Both the position numbers and the translations under genes were made by a program. From NCBI GenBank assembly GCA_025603075.1, contig MU626547.1:1-21098 (forward strand): a stretch of 21,098 nucleotides of DNA. Direction: 5' to 3'. This stretch comes from Neoconidiobolus thromboides FSU 785. Its lineage: Eukaryota; Entomophthoromycota; Entomophthoromycetes; Entomophthorales; Neoconidiobolaceae. Positions 1-9,550 of this stretch are shown piece by piece (position 1 is the stretch's first letter; each line of letters starts with the position of its first letter). The notes below the pieces were generated by a model. The model ran no database searches, had not been told where the DNA came from, and saw nothing but the letters and a program-made list of their open reading frames with translations.

Positions 1-486
1 CAAATACTAGTAATAATACATTGACTCTTTCAAAACAATACAAATAACTCGTAATATGATGTGTAAACATTAATACTTTGATCTATAACAGTGTTTGTTG
101 ACTTCAATAATGGCATTTGACTAAAAAATGAATTAGAGTATCGGGTTAGAGTTACTCTATAAAAAAACAAGAATCTTTAGTACAAATAATCGGAAAATGA
201 AATGTTTTGATCGGAAAAGCAAAGCTAATTGTAGCATTAGAATCAAATCACTTTCCATCTGTATAAGTCTTAAAATAGGATCACCTTTAATATTTTTTGG
301 TTTCCTCTTTATTTGTTTAGAATAATAAAAATAATTTGGAATGAAAAGCTTCATTATCACACATTACTGACCTTTTTCTCGCTTTTCGTTCCCCAGTACA
401 TGTTAGCCCTTTTTTTACAACTACAAGTTGTTATTAACAAGTTACGTTACTTTTTTGATTTATAATATTGGCCACATACTACTCTA
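1..486. repeat. Left arm of a long inverted repeat
   Basis: This stretch is the reverse complement of 20564-21049, base x pairing with 21050-x and no indels. I counted 12 mismatches by eye (positions 19, 235, 307, 387, 395, 431, 466, 472, 473, 474, 481, 485), 11 of them transitions. Six of the 12 lie in the last 21 bases, so similarity fades from about 466 and is lost after about 486. The match runs up to base 1, so the true outer end may lie outside the window. A 67-codon open frame (360-157, minus strand) is kept in both arms but does not resemble a protein I know. Most likely a copy of a dispersed repeat or transposon fragment. What is outside the window decides whether it is a terminal inverted repeat or just an oppositely oriented second copy. 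Confidence 0.95.
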
Positions 487-599
487 ATTATGTTTTAGTT
501 AAAATGGATTCTTTCGACATTGATTGTAAATGTTTATAAAGATAAGGTTTGGCTGATATTCTTACAAATATTGCTGATCTAAACAACTGTAAAAAACTA

Positions 600-697
600 T
601 ATGGTGATGTTTTTTTTCATTGTTTTTTTTAATTTTTTAAGCGCTATTTGAACAGAAAGATCAGTAAAGTTCTTAAACAAAAAAACATATTCCTATA
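600..697 (+). mobile_element. Foldback MITE-like element, copy 1 (degenerate)
   Basis: This copy shares the family order: a GGTGATGTTTTTT-like left end, a T-rich run, the centre TTTTAAGCGCTATTTGA, then an AGTAAAG.TCTTAAA block and a right end ACATATTCCTAT. The ends are imperfect inverted repeats of each other. The inner stem is weaker than in the other copies. Non-coding. Confidence 0.6.
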
Positions 698-746
698 TAC
701 TATTAAGCGATTAAGGAGGATATTTTCGTTGTACTTAAAGATGGCA

Positions 747-809
747 TTTAACCAATAAAGTTCAAAAAGTTAAGCTAACCAAATCAATTTCTAGGCTTTA
801 TTGGTTAAA
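747..809. repeat. 14-bp perfect inverted repeat (stem-loop)
   Basis: TTTAACCAATAAAG at 747-760 is repeated as its exact reverse complement CTTTATTGGTTAAA at 796-809, with a 35-nt spacer. The stem includes a CCAAT/ATTGG pair. No poly-T tail or gene boundary is near, so a terminator role is not supported. It may be a remnant of a small inverted-repeat element. Confidence 0.6.
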
Positions 810-1584
810 GGCTACTTAGAATAAATTTGCTTTAAAGGGTTAACTGTAGCAGTTTTTATAAAAGCTGACGGCGCTCAAGGGGTTAAACGACGCTTCAATT
901 GTGATCAAATATCATTTGAAAAATTCATACGTATTACATAATTAACATTGATTAGAGTAAATTTTAGGCTCAGTATTCCATTATTGTTTTTAAATTCAAA
1001 ACCCAAAGGACTTTATATTTTATTAATCTAATATAACATGTAAGGGTAGAAGTCGTTAAGGTGGAACAAAGTCAAATAGTAGGTAGAATTCAAAAAAATT
1101 GGTGAAAGAAATTATTATGGAACAATCGAAACCAGAAATTTGTTCCATTATTAACTTCTGTGCGACTTGCAATTAAAAGAACAACACTAAAAGATAATCA
1201 CTATTTTGTTTGATTTGAAATTAATTCAATAGAATTTCTAAATTTTTACTTCAAAATTCATCAAGTTAGAAAATAGTTTATATCAAACAATCTATTACTA
1301 CAATGACACTTGTTTAATAGTTTTAATATATTTTATAATTTATTTTAAAATATCCTCTTTTTACTATTTTGTACAATCTGTAAGCAACTTTAAATTTAAT
1401 ATACAAGAATTAAAATTTTTGAACAAAAATAAACTTTTGTCGATTTTATTTCTTGGTAGCAGTTTGTATTATAATACTAATGACGAATAGTAACTTTATG
1501 CTATTATTTTTAGATAATCGAATAAGTTGGACCAGTGTTTGATCAAATAAAACATTAGCATTGGCTATCGATTTAAAATAAGGA

Positions 1585-1684
1585 ATGGGGATGTTTTTAG
1601 TTTAATTGCTTTTTCCATCTTTTAAGCACTATTTGAGTGGAAAGACTGTTGGTAGAACTCTTAAACATAAAAACGCATCCTCAA
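1585..1684 (+). mobile_element. Foldback MITE-like element, copy 2
   Basis: The left end TGGGGATGTTTTT pairs with the right end AAAAACGCATCCTCA as imperfect terminal inverted repeats. The inner stem TTTTTCCATC / GAGTGGAAAGA surrounds the centre TTTTAAGCACTATTT. It aligns over its whole length with the copy at 12845 and has the same orientation. Confidence 0.75.
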
Positions 1685-2230
1685 ATGATACTGTCAATAG
1701 TTAACAAAAAGGCAAAATATCTAATTAAGGAATAATGTTTGGGTTTTAAATTGGGATCATGGAGGACAAAAGATTAAGTATTAGTTTCCAATAGATGCAT
1801 ATCTTTTGGTTTTATGCCTGTTATATATTTGAAGAGCAAATCTCCTTTATGACTATGAAATGCCAAATATTGTACATTATATAAAAGTACCCAACTGGAA
1901 TAACGAACGATTTTAATATAATAAGTATATCGATATAGTTGCATAACCCTTTACTGAAAATGTATTTCTTAATCAATACAAGTTTATGGATTGGGATTTC
2001 AGTGTTACTATCTAATGAGCTTACTGATAAATTACTTTTATTACTTTTGAATTATTGATATTTAAAGGCCTAATATGCGATAAGGAATCAAAAAGATGTT
2101 TAAAAAAACTTAGTACATTTATGATAGATAGATTAGGCTAACGACATTAATTGCCTTGCTATTTTGATTGGTTTTTTTTATTTGACACTGACTTTTTTTG
2201 ATCCTTTTTCTACAAGCCATGGATATCAAA

Positions 2231-2330
2231 TAGGGATGTTTTTCTATTTCGTTATTTTTTCTATCTCTAAACACCATTCGAGTAGAAAAACTATTAGTAA
2301 AATCTTTAAATACAGAAATATACCCTCATA
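2231..2330 (+). mobile_element. Foldback MITE-like element, copy 3
   Basis: The ends are TAGGGATGTTTTT and ATATACCCTCATA. The inner stem reads TTTTTTCTATC / GAGTAGAAAAA, where copies 2 and 4 have CCA / TGG. Both sides of the stem have changed, so pairing is kept. The centre has decayed (AAACACCATT instead of AAGCGCTATT). Short open frames crossing it are not genes. Confidence 0.7.
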
Positions 2331-2489
2331 TGTAAATAATGGCAATAATAAATCAATCCTTTGAAAATAAGAGTTAATAGTTGTGACATGATATTATAAA
2401 TATCAATATTCTTTTTGATTGTAGTACATATTGAATTAAATAACGGCAAGTCACTAAAAAACTTATCAAGGCACTGGCTTGAAGTGATT

Positions 2490-2885
2490 TTATAAAGAAA
2501 TAAGAGTTTTAGCCAATTACAATAGAACAATGAAACATTTTAAATGGAAAAGCAGAGGCAACAGAAGCGTTAGAATCAGGTCGATGCCCACTTATATATA
2601 TGTTATACGGATTAAGATATTGTTGACTCTTAAGTAAAGTACACTCCACTTTTTCTTTCCTTTTCCTTTTGCTTGATTGAGATAGTAAAAAGGATTGTGA
2701 ATGAAAGACTTGGTTGTTATGCATACGTGGTTTTCGCTTGCTCTTTCAATCCTTTGTACATGTTAGTCTTTTTCCTTTACACCTAGTACAAGTAGACATT
2801 ATTACATCACTTTTTCATTCTCCAATATGATATTGGTCCCATACTGGTCTAATTCTTGTTCGTTTTATTAATAGCGGTTCATTTG
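2490..2885. repeat. Diverged third copy of the end repeat, same orientation as the left arm
   Basis: Scattered blocks match left-arm positions of about 165-500 in the same order. They include GGAAAAGCA, GTTAGAATCA (left arm ATTAGAATCA), a TTTCCTTTT-like tract, TACATGTTAG with its following T-rich run, ACAAGTNG, and a block near 2826-2860 matching the left arm at about 464-490 (ATATTGG..CATACT..TCTAATT). Divergence is much higher than between the two end arms, so this is an older insertion. A 71-codon minus-strand frame (2724-2509) overlaps it. It may be a remnant of the element's ancestral reading frame, but I do not recognise the protein. Confidence 0.65.
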
Positions 2886-3320
2886 TTTTTAATAGCCAAT
2901 ATTCTAAAATACAAATTCATATATATTTTTATTTAATTGAAACAATTTGAAATAATAAAAAGTTTTTAAAATTAAAGCATAAATCTTAAACTAGAATGTA
3001 ACAGTGAAAATCAATAGCCCAATTAGCATAATCAATTTAAACTAATATAGTTTAAGTTCAAGTGTACAATAATTAACTATCCATTTAAAATTTAAAATTT
3101 ATGACAGTTTTTAATTAGCACAACAAAATATTTTATAAATTATACAAATTATTGTTAACTATTATATATTTGAGCTTATAATTTACAAAACTGACTAAAA
3201 TTAGATATCATTTTGCACAAATTTGTATTGATTAAACCAGCAGTCACAGAATTGGGTAAAAAAGTTATCTTAATTTTTTTGTAAAATAATCTAAAACTAA
3301 GCAATTTTTAAAGAAAAGAA

Positions 3321-6300
3321 ATGCAAGGGATCAGCGATTATATAACCGGGTTAATGGGAGGTGAAAGTCTACATAAGAGATTAAGCAGCTACATTTTAAA
3401 ATGGGTTTTGGGTTCCTTTTTACTAAATGATATTAAAGATCAGGATTTTCAATTAGATAGAAATGATTCAAAGTTTAAATTATTTCAATTGGAAATTGAT
3501 CCAAAAGTAAATATTTCGTCTTTTTTATATTTAATATAACTGTCTTTAGGCTATTAATGAACTATTACCAAACCTACCCTTTAAGTTTTTAAGTGGAAAG
3601 ATTGATAAATTGGAATTATCGATTCCTTGGCGTGCAATTGCCCAACCTAGTTGTGTAATTTTATCTGGTCTAAACGTTGAGTTGGAATTACAACAAGTAG
3701 AAACGATAATAAAAGGTAAAATTCCAATAACTTTTTTAAGTCAATTGTTAATTTTAAAAGAAGAATTTGATTTAAAGTCCAGTATCGGGGAATCGAGTTT
3801 ATTTATGGCAAATAGTTTTATTGTTGAACAAGGTGATGAGATACCAGATATACCAGAGGTTAAAGATAGCGCTGAAAAAGCATCCATGATAAGTGGTTGG
3901 ATTGAGAGTATAGTTAAAATGTTAAAAGTTTGTATTTATGATGTCCAAATAAGTATCAAGCTACCAAACAATAATAATAAAATAGTACTAGAAGTAGACA
4001 GTTTAATATGCAATGAAGATTTATTATTAGCAGCAAATGATATTGATAAGAATCCTATTGCTAGAGTGTTTGAAGTCAACGAACTAAAACTATTTTTCAA
4101 TTCAGACCTTCTATTAAAAGGCGAAGGTGTTTTACTTAAGTTAATTGGATTATCAGACAAAGAGAGTGAAAGGACGTCATCACTATTTGCAAAAAAATTC
4201 AACAATTGTACTTTAGAAATGGAATTAAATAGTATGGAATTATTAATATCACCCAAGCAGGCTAAGGAAATATTTTGTTTTATTGATAATATAAATGAAA
4301 TTATTAATAAAAATGGAGTTAAGAATAACGAGAAAGAAAATAAAGAAGAAGTCGAGGATATTTATTTAAAAGTATTTATGGAAATTAAAAAGATTAACAT
4401 TCAATTGTTTTATTTACCTCAAAGTTTTGAAGCTGAATTCGAAGCAACAAAACATTCACACTTAAGATTATTTTCTGAAGTAGTTATAGTTGAGTTCGCT
4501 AGTGTGCCAAGACCACCAATGGTATCTATTGAAAGTATTTATGAAGGGAGTTACAGAAAAGATATTCAATTAAATTTCAATTTCCAAAAGCTGATGATAG
4601 ACGAATATCTTTCATATTTTGAAAATGAGGCTGAGCTATTAGAAAATCAATTCAGTTTTCAAAAAGATAGTTATCTACCAATTCTATATTTTGATGAAGA
4701 ACTTCAAAGTTCAACAGATTATTTAATAAAATTACCTGTTGTTACAAAAGATGGTAAGGTTAATGTGGATCAAGACAATATAATTTCTTCTGGAATACCT
4801 TCTTTATATTCAAATAGTTTAGATTCTAACAATAACTCTTTCTCTTTTGATCCGGATGACTATATTGATGAAGTTAAATTTCAATTAAAGATTCAACTAT
4901 TTTTAAGTAAGTTTTATTATTTATTATATACGAAATGAGTTCAATCTTTAACAACAATTGTAATAATAATAATAAATTAGATTTAAAAAACACATGCATT
5001 ATTGATGGAGAGCCTATATGTTTACGTGTTGATCCTAGAATGATTGATCGATTTGAGTATTATTATCATATGCTGATGCCATTTTTTGTAAATAACCCTA
5101 GTAAAGAGGAAAGTGATAAATATAACAACATTAATTTTAATACATCCAATAATAACATATTTGATGATATTTACATAATGAATGACTTGGATATGAGAAA
5201 CAATAATTCACCTAAAAAGAAAAAAAATTGGGAAATTGAGTTAAAATCCAATTTTGTTCGTTTAATTATATTTACACCAGCAACTGTACTCGGGGAAGAT
5301 ATCTTATTAAATCATAAGTAAGTTTCTATTCTATATTAATAAATTAAATTAAACATTAATATTAATGGTTTTATAGAATTGGACGAATACATCAAGATTT
5401 TTGGATAATGGATATTTTAAAACCAAGAATTATTTATCCAAAGATAATTAATAATAATGAAGAAAAAGAAGAGATTTCATTTAAAATTGATTATCATTTA
5501 TTAGATATTTCATTATATTTAAGAAAAGAAAATGAAATTTATTGTTTTTTGAGTATTTCTCCAATGGAAGGATATGAAAAACTAGGTTTACCGAATTTAG
5601 ATATTACTTTATTAAGTAATGAAAATATAACAGAAAGAATTAGTTCACCTATAATCATTAATCGGAATCCTAATTATTTTGACACTTCATTATCACCATC
5701 AACAGCATTACCAGTACCATTTCCAAAAGTATTTCAAGGATTTATTGAAGGGGAAGTTAAATTATTACTTAAAGGTTATGAAGAAGAAGTAATGGAGTTT
5801 AAACAAAAAGTATTGAATTTTACTAAAGTTATTGTCTCCACTCATTTTCAAACAATATTAATTAAATTTGACAAATTACATTATGACAGAAATCAATTTT
5901 TAGTCAATGATATATCTTCTTATGAGCCTCATTTTTTAAAATTTAAAGAGATGGAATTAGAATTTGAGGATTCAAATTCTTTTTTTACAGCTGAAGAAGA
6001 TTATGCTTCAAAATATAGATCAACGACATTTTCAAATGCTGAAGAAAAATTTGATAATGAAGGGAATAATTTAAATTTATCTTCCTTATTATGTTTAATT
6101 GTTGCTATGCCTCATTGTAATATTGTTTATTAAATATTATTTAAAATTTTATTAATTATTTTTTTAGTGGATATTCAATTAGATTTCAAAACAGGAGAAT
6201 GTGATAATTCATATACAATTAATTTTTCAGAATGTCGATTTTTTTCAAGTAGTAAATTTCAAGGAAAGGTAACTAATTTTATTTAATTCAATTAATACAA

Positions 6301-9300
6301 TTTTTTATTATTTTTAATTAATATTGAATTTTTATTAGAATCAAACGTATTGTCATATTGAAGCAGACGAATTTTATTTAATTAACGATTTGGAACAAAA
6401 AAACCCGATAATTTCTCCTACTTTCTTAAATCACGTGAGTTTATTATCATTATTATTATATAGTATTTACTCCTTTTTTTAGGTTAAAAATAATTTTTCA
6501 ATTACATTTTTTTCATCACTTGAACCACCATTAAGTCACATCAAAGAAAGTTCCATTAATATTTCACTAAAGGGATTACAATTAAGTTTGAATCATAATG
6601 AACAATGGTTAGTAGATTTCATTTCCTTTGGCAATCCAGATGAAAAAGGGGTAAGTTTATTTTATTATTTACATTAATTACTTATATTATCTATTCATAT
6701 TATCTATTTATTATTTAGTTAACACCAATTAGTAATACATTAATAAGAGCCAAAGTATCGGTTAATATTGATGATTTGACATGTTTGTTTAAAAGTGAAG
6801 AGGAAAATTTATCATTTTTATTTGAACAATTTAAAGTAATTAATTTATATATAACTAATACACAATAATAATAATAAAACCAAACATTTTTTATTAGTTA
6901 TCAACAACAATATTTAATCCCAACCCCGAAATCCAAATTAAAGCAGGAATCCAAAGTATGAAAATCATGATCAATAATCAATTATTAATCCAAAAAGAAA
7001 AAATACCATTAAGATACCGTAAAGCAGAAAATCATAAATTTATGTATTCAAGTCAATTTAATAATAAAAAACAATCAAGTATTCAATTATGGAAGGTAAT
7101 ATTCATTATACTGTTATAAGCATAATAATAGAGCTGTATTAACTATTTTAATATCTTAAATTAGAAACAAGGATTCATTCAAATTGGATATTTAAGTTAC
7201 CTTTCTATATTAGTTAAAATAATCAATAGCGGAAATGAAGTACCTCATATTGATATTCAATGTGATAATCAATCCTTTGATATACAGCTATATAAAGATT
7301 CCATTCAAATATTAACTTTATTGTTGGAGAAAATAACTCAAAAATTCAATAATAATAACAATAATAATAACCACAATGATAGTGATAACGATAACAATAA
7401 TAGTAATAGTAATAATAGCAGTGATTATGATGACAATGAGTAATTTATAATATTGGATATAAACTATTTATTTATTTGTATTAATTTGATTTAGATTCAT
7501 TGATGGAAGCCATGAAATCAAAGAATCAGATATTCAAATAGAAGCCAACTTAGATTTTAATATATTAGGTAAGTTAGACCAAATTTTATTAAAAATAAAT
7601 AATGAACCCGTGTTATATTAGATACAATAGATAACCATGCATTTGAAATGCCACCCAATTTACCACCTCGACCTGAAACAAGAAATAATAACTCTTATAG
7701 TACAAATGAAACTGAAATTGAAATTAATTTTAATGAGTTATTATCACCAACAAATATTGATATGGACTATTTTGATCATTTAAACTTCAATGACAAATCG
7801 GATGAAGAATGGGAAAATGAGAATTGTAATTATGATAATATTAATAATAAGAATAGCATGGAAAAAGTTAAAATACTAGACATTGAACCGTTTGAATTAG
7901 TGGAAGATTATTTTAGTACAATACAGCATAATCTTAATGAAATGGAGGATAATTTAGTTTGCAACTATTCTATGAAATTGAATGTTAAAGAATTCAATTT
8001 GAATATTCAATTTTTTAAAGGTAGTTGTTTTGATGAAATAGATCAAAAAGAATGTATTGAAATTCAACTAAATCAATTCAAATTAAATTATATTCAATTT
8101 ATTATGGGCGATATTCAATCAAAATTTAATATTGAAGTAAACGAATTCAATATTTTGGATCATTTCCAAAAAGATAAATATCAAAAATTCATTTCGTTTA
8201 ATAAGGGATTTAAAGATTATATATTCAATTTAGAACTTACTAGTATTAGTTTGAATGATTCAAACGTCGAGTATAGATTTAGTGTAAGTTATTATTTATT
8301 TCCTATTCCATAGTTATTGATAATTTACTTTTTTCAAATTTTTTAGATGGATTTATTACCACTACGATTATTTATTAATCAAAATAGTATTTTGTTCTTG
8401 ATACAATTATTTGAAAATGAAAATAACTCAACCATCTCTAATGAAACAGGTAGAGTAAGTGAAGATAGTATGGATAGTAATAATAATAACGAAACTACAA
8501 AATTATTAAATAAAATATACTTTCAATATATCAAAATTAATGAAATTCAGTTGATTATCGATTACCAACCCAAATCAATAGATTTAATGAATTTTAAAAA
8601 TGGGCAATATTATGAAATATTAAATTTGTTTTCTTTTAAAGAAGCTCAATTAAAGTTATTAAATATTGAATTAAATGGGGTAAGTTATTTTTTAGCTAAT
8701 TTATAGAATCGAAATTAAATATAATTATTTTATTATTGTTTATCAATTCTATTATTAATTCTATTCTATTTTAGATTGAAGGTATTGATCAATTATTTGA
8801 AAATATATTAAATTGTTGGTTACCTAATATAATTAACCATCAATTACCAACAATGATTGGTGGATTAAAACAAATTCAGCCCATTTATAATTTATCTAAC
8901 GGAATTAAAGATTTTATTCAGTTACCTTTACAACAATTCAAAAATGAAGGAAAAGTATTAAAAGGTAAATGACAATTAATATTAATATTATTTAATAGTA
9001 TTAATATTATTATAGGCGTTAAATTAGGAACATACAATTTATTGAAAGTAACTACCTTTGAAGCTTTGAGATTTTCATCTACAATAGCCAATTCTGTACA
9101 TCAAATACTGGAAGGAGCAGGAGCAGCATTAGGAGCTAAAAATACAAACCAACAACAAAATGAACAACCAAATGGATTGAAAGAAGGTAATACTTATAAT
9201 ATCTTTTTATTAAAACAAGAGAATTCAATATTAATAATGATTTATTTAATTAGGATTTGAATTAGGATTAAAATCGTTTAATCGTAATTTAAATAATAAT

Positions 9301-9480
9301 AATTTAATAATTGGTAATCATAATAATCAAGAGTTACAGCAACATAATGAAACTAATTTAGTTTCAACTCATGCTTTATTACAAGCTACTCCTATATTAT
9401 TATTAAAACCAATGATTGGTACAGCTCATTTAATTGCTCTATCTTTAACTGGATTAAAAAACTCCATTAAAAAGAAATAA
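3321..9480 (+). CDS. ATG2: Autophagy-related protein 2 (bridge-like lipid transfer protein), 16 exons
   Basis: ATG2 is a rod-shaped protein that carries lipid from the ER to the growing phagophore, working with Atg9 and Atg18/WIPI (known of the family). Inferred exons: 3321-3506, 3550-4906, 4981-5317, 5377-6116, 6168-6268, 6339-6434, 6483-6650, 6719-6835, 6898-7095, 7165-7439, 7495-7568, 7622-8283, 8347-8679, 8775-8964, 9016-9186, 9254-9480. They join in phase to 5232 nt, 1743 aa, close to yeast (~1590) and human (~1940) ATG2. The chorein-like N-terminus (LHKRLSSYILKWVLGSF) and LELSIPWRAI (about residue 80) match ATG2. The ATG2_CAD region spans about 1330-1460, with KEFNLNIQFFKG, ECIEIQLNQF, FNILDHF and MDLLPLRLFI. 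The C-terminal ATG_C region starts near 1590 (SNGIKDFIQLPLQQFKNEGK, TTFEALRFSS). An Asn/Asp-rich low-complexity insert sits at about 1168-1190. The start is the first ATG of the chorein frame. Intron 6 begins GTGAGT, the rest GTAA. Very sure of the family; single splice sites could be off. Confidence 0.95.
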
Positions 9481-9550
9481 GATTAAATAGAAATAAGAAT
9501 AATAAGAATAACAAGAATAACAATTAAGATATAATATTTTATTTGTTTAC
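9481..9550. other. 70-bp tail-to-tail gap between ATG2 and GRP94
   Basis: The two stop codons are separated by only 70 bp. An AATAAA signal for the minus-strand gene lies at 9543-9538, just after its stop. For ATG2 the gap has only A-rich AAGAATAA-type repeats (9492-9521) as a possible poly(A) context. Transcripts of the two genes probably overlap at their 3' ends. Confidence 0.75.

Larger units (their letters stand above)
487..3320. other. Gene-free, repeat-rich region upstream of ATG2
   Basis: No convincing gene is visible in these 2.8 kb. Open frames are short, lack recognisable motifs, and show no chain of splice-compatible exons. The region holds three copies of a ~100-bp foldback element (about 600, 1585 and 2231), a diverged copy of the end repeat (about 2490-2885) and a 14-bp inverted repeat at 747-809. 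The rest is AT-rich sequence without structure I can name. The last few hundred bases should contain the ATG2 promoter, but I see no clear TATA or CCAAT element there. Confidence 0.7.

Noticed and set aside
157..360. 67-codon open frame in the left repeat arm (and its twin at 20690-20893)
   Set aside because: It is preserved because the arms are nearly identical. The composition is that of translated AT-rich DNA, there is no recognisable domain, and the older repeat copy does not keep the same frame throughout.
2164..2530. Two short open frames on opposite strands
   Set aside because: They cross foldback element copy 3 and AT-rich intergenic DNA, with no motif and no splice-compatible neighbours.
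3936..4256. 106-codon antisense open frame within ATG2 exon 2
   Set aside because: It is the shadow of a well-supported coding exon and has no protein similarity I can see.
4935..9260. Several open frames on the plus strand as separate small genes
   Set aside because: Each is an exon of ATG2. They join in phase through GT-AG introns, and the joined protein matches the family over its length.
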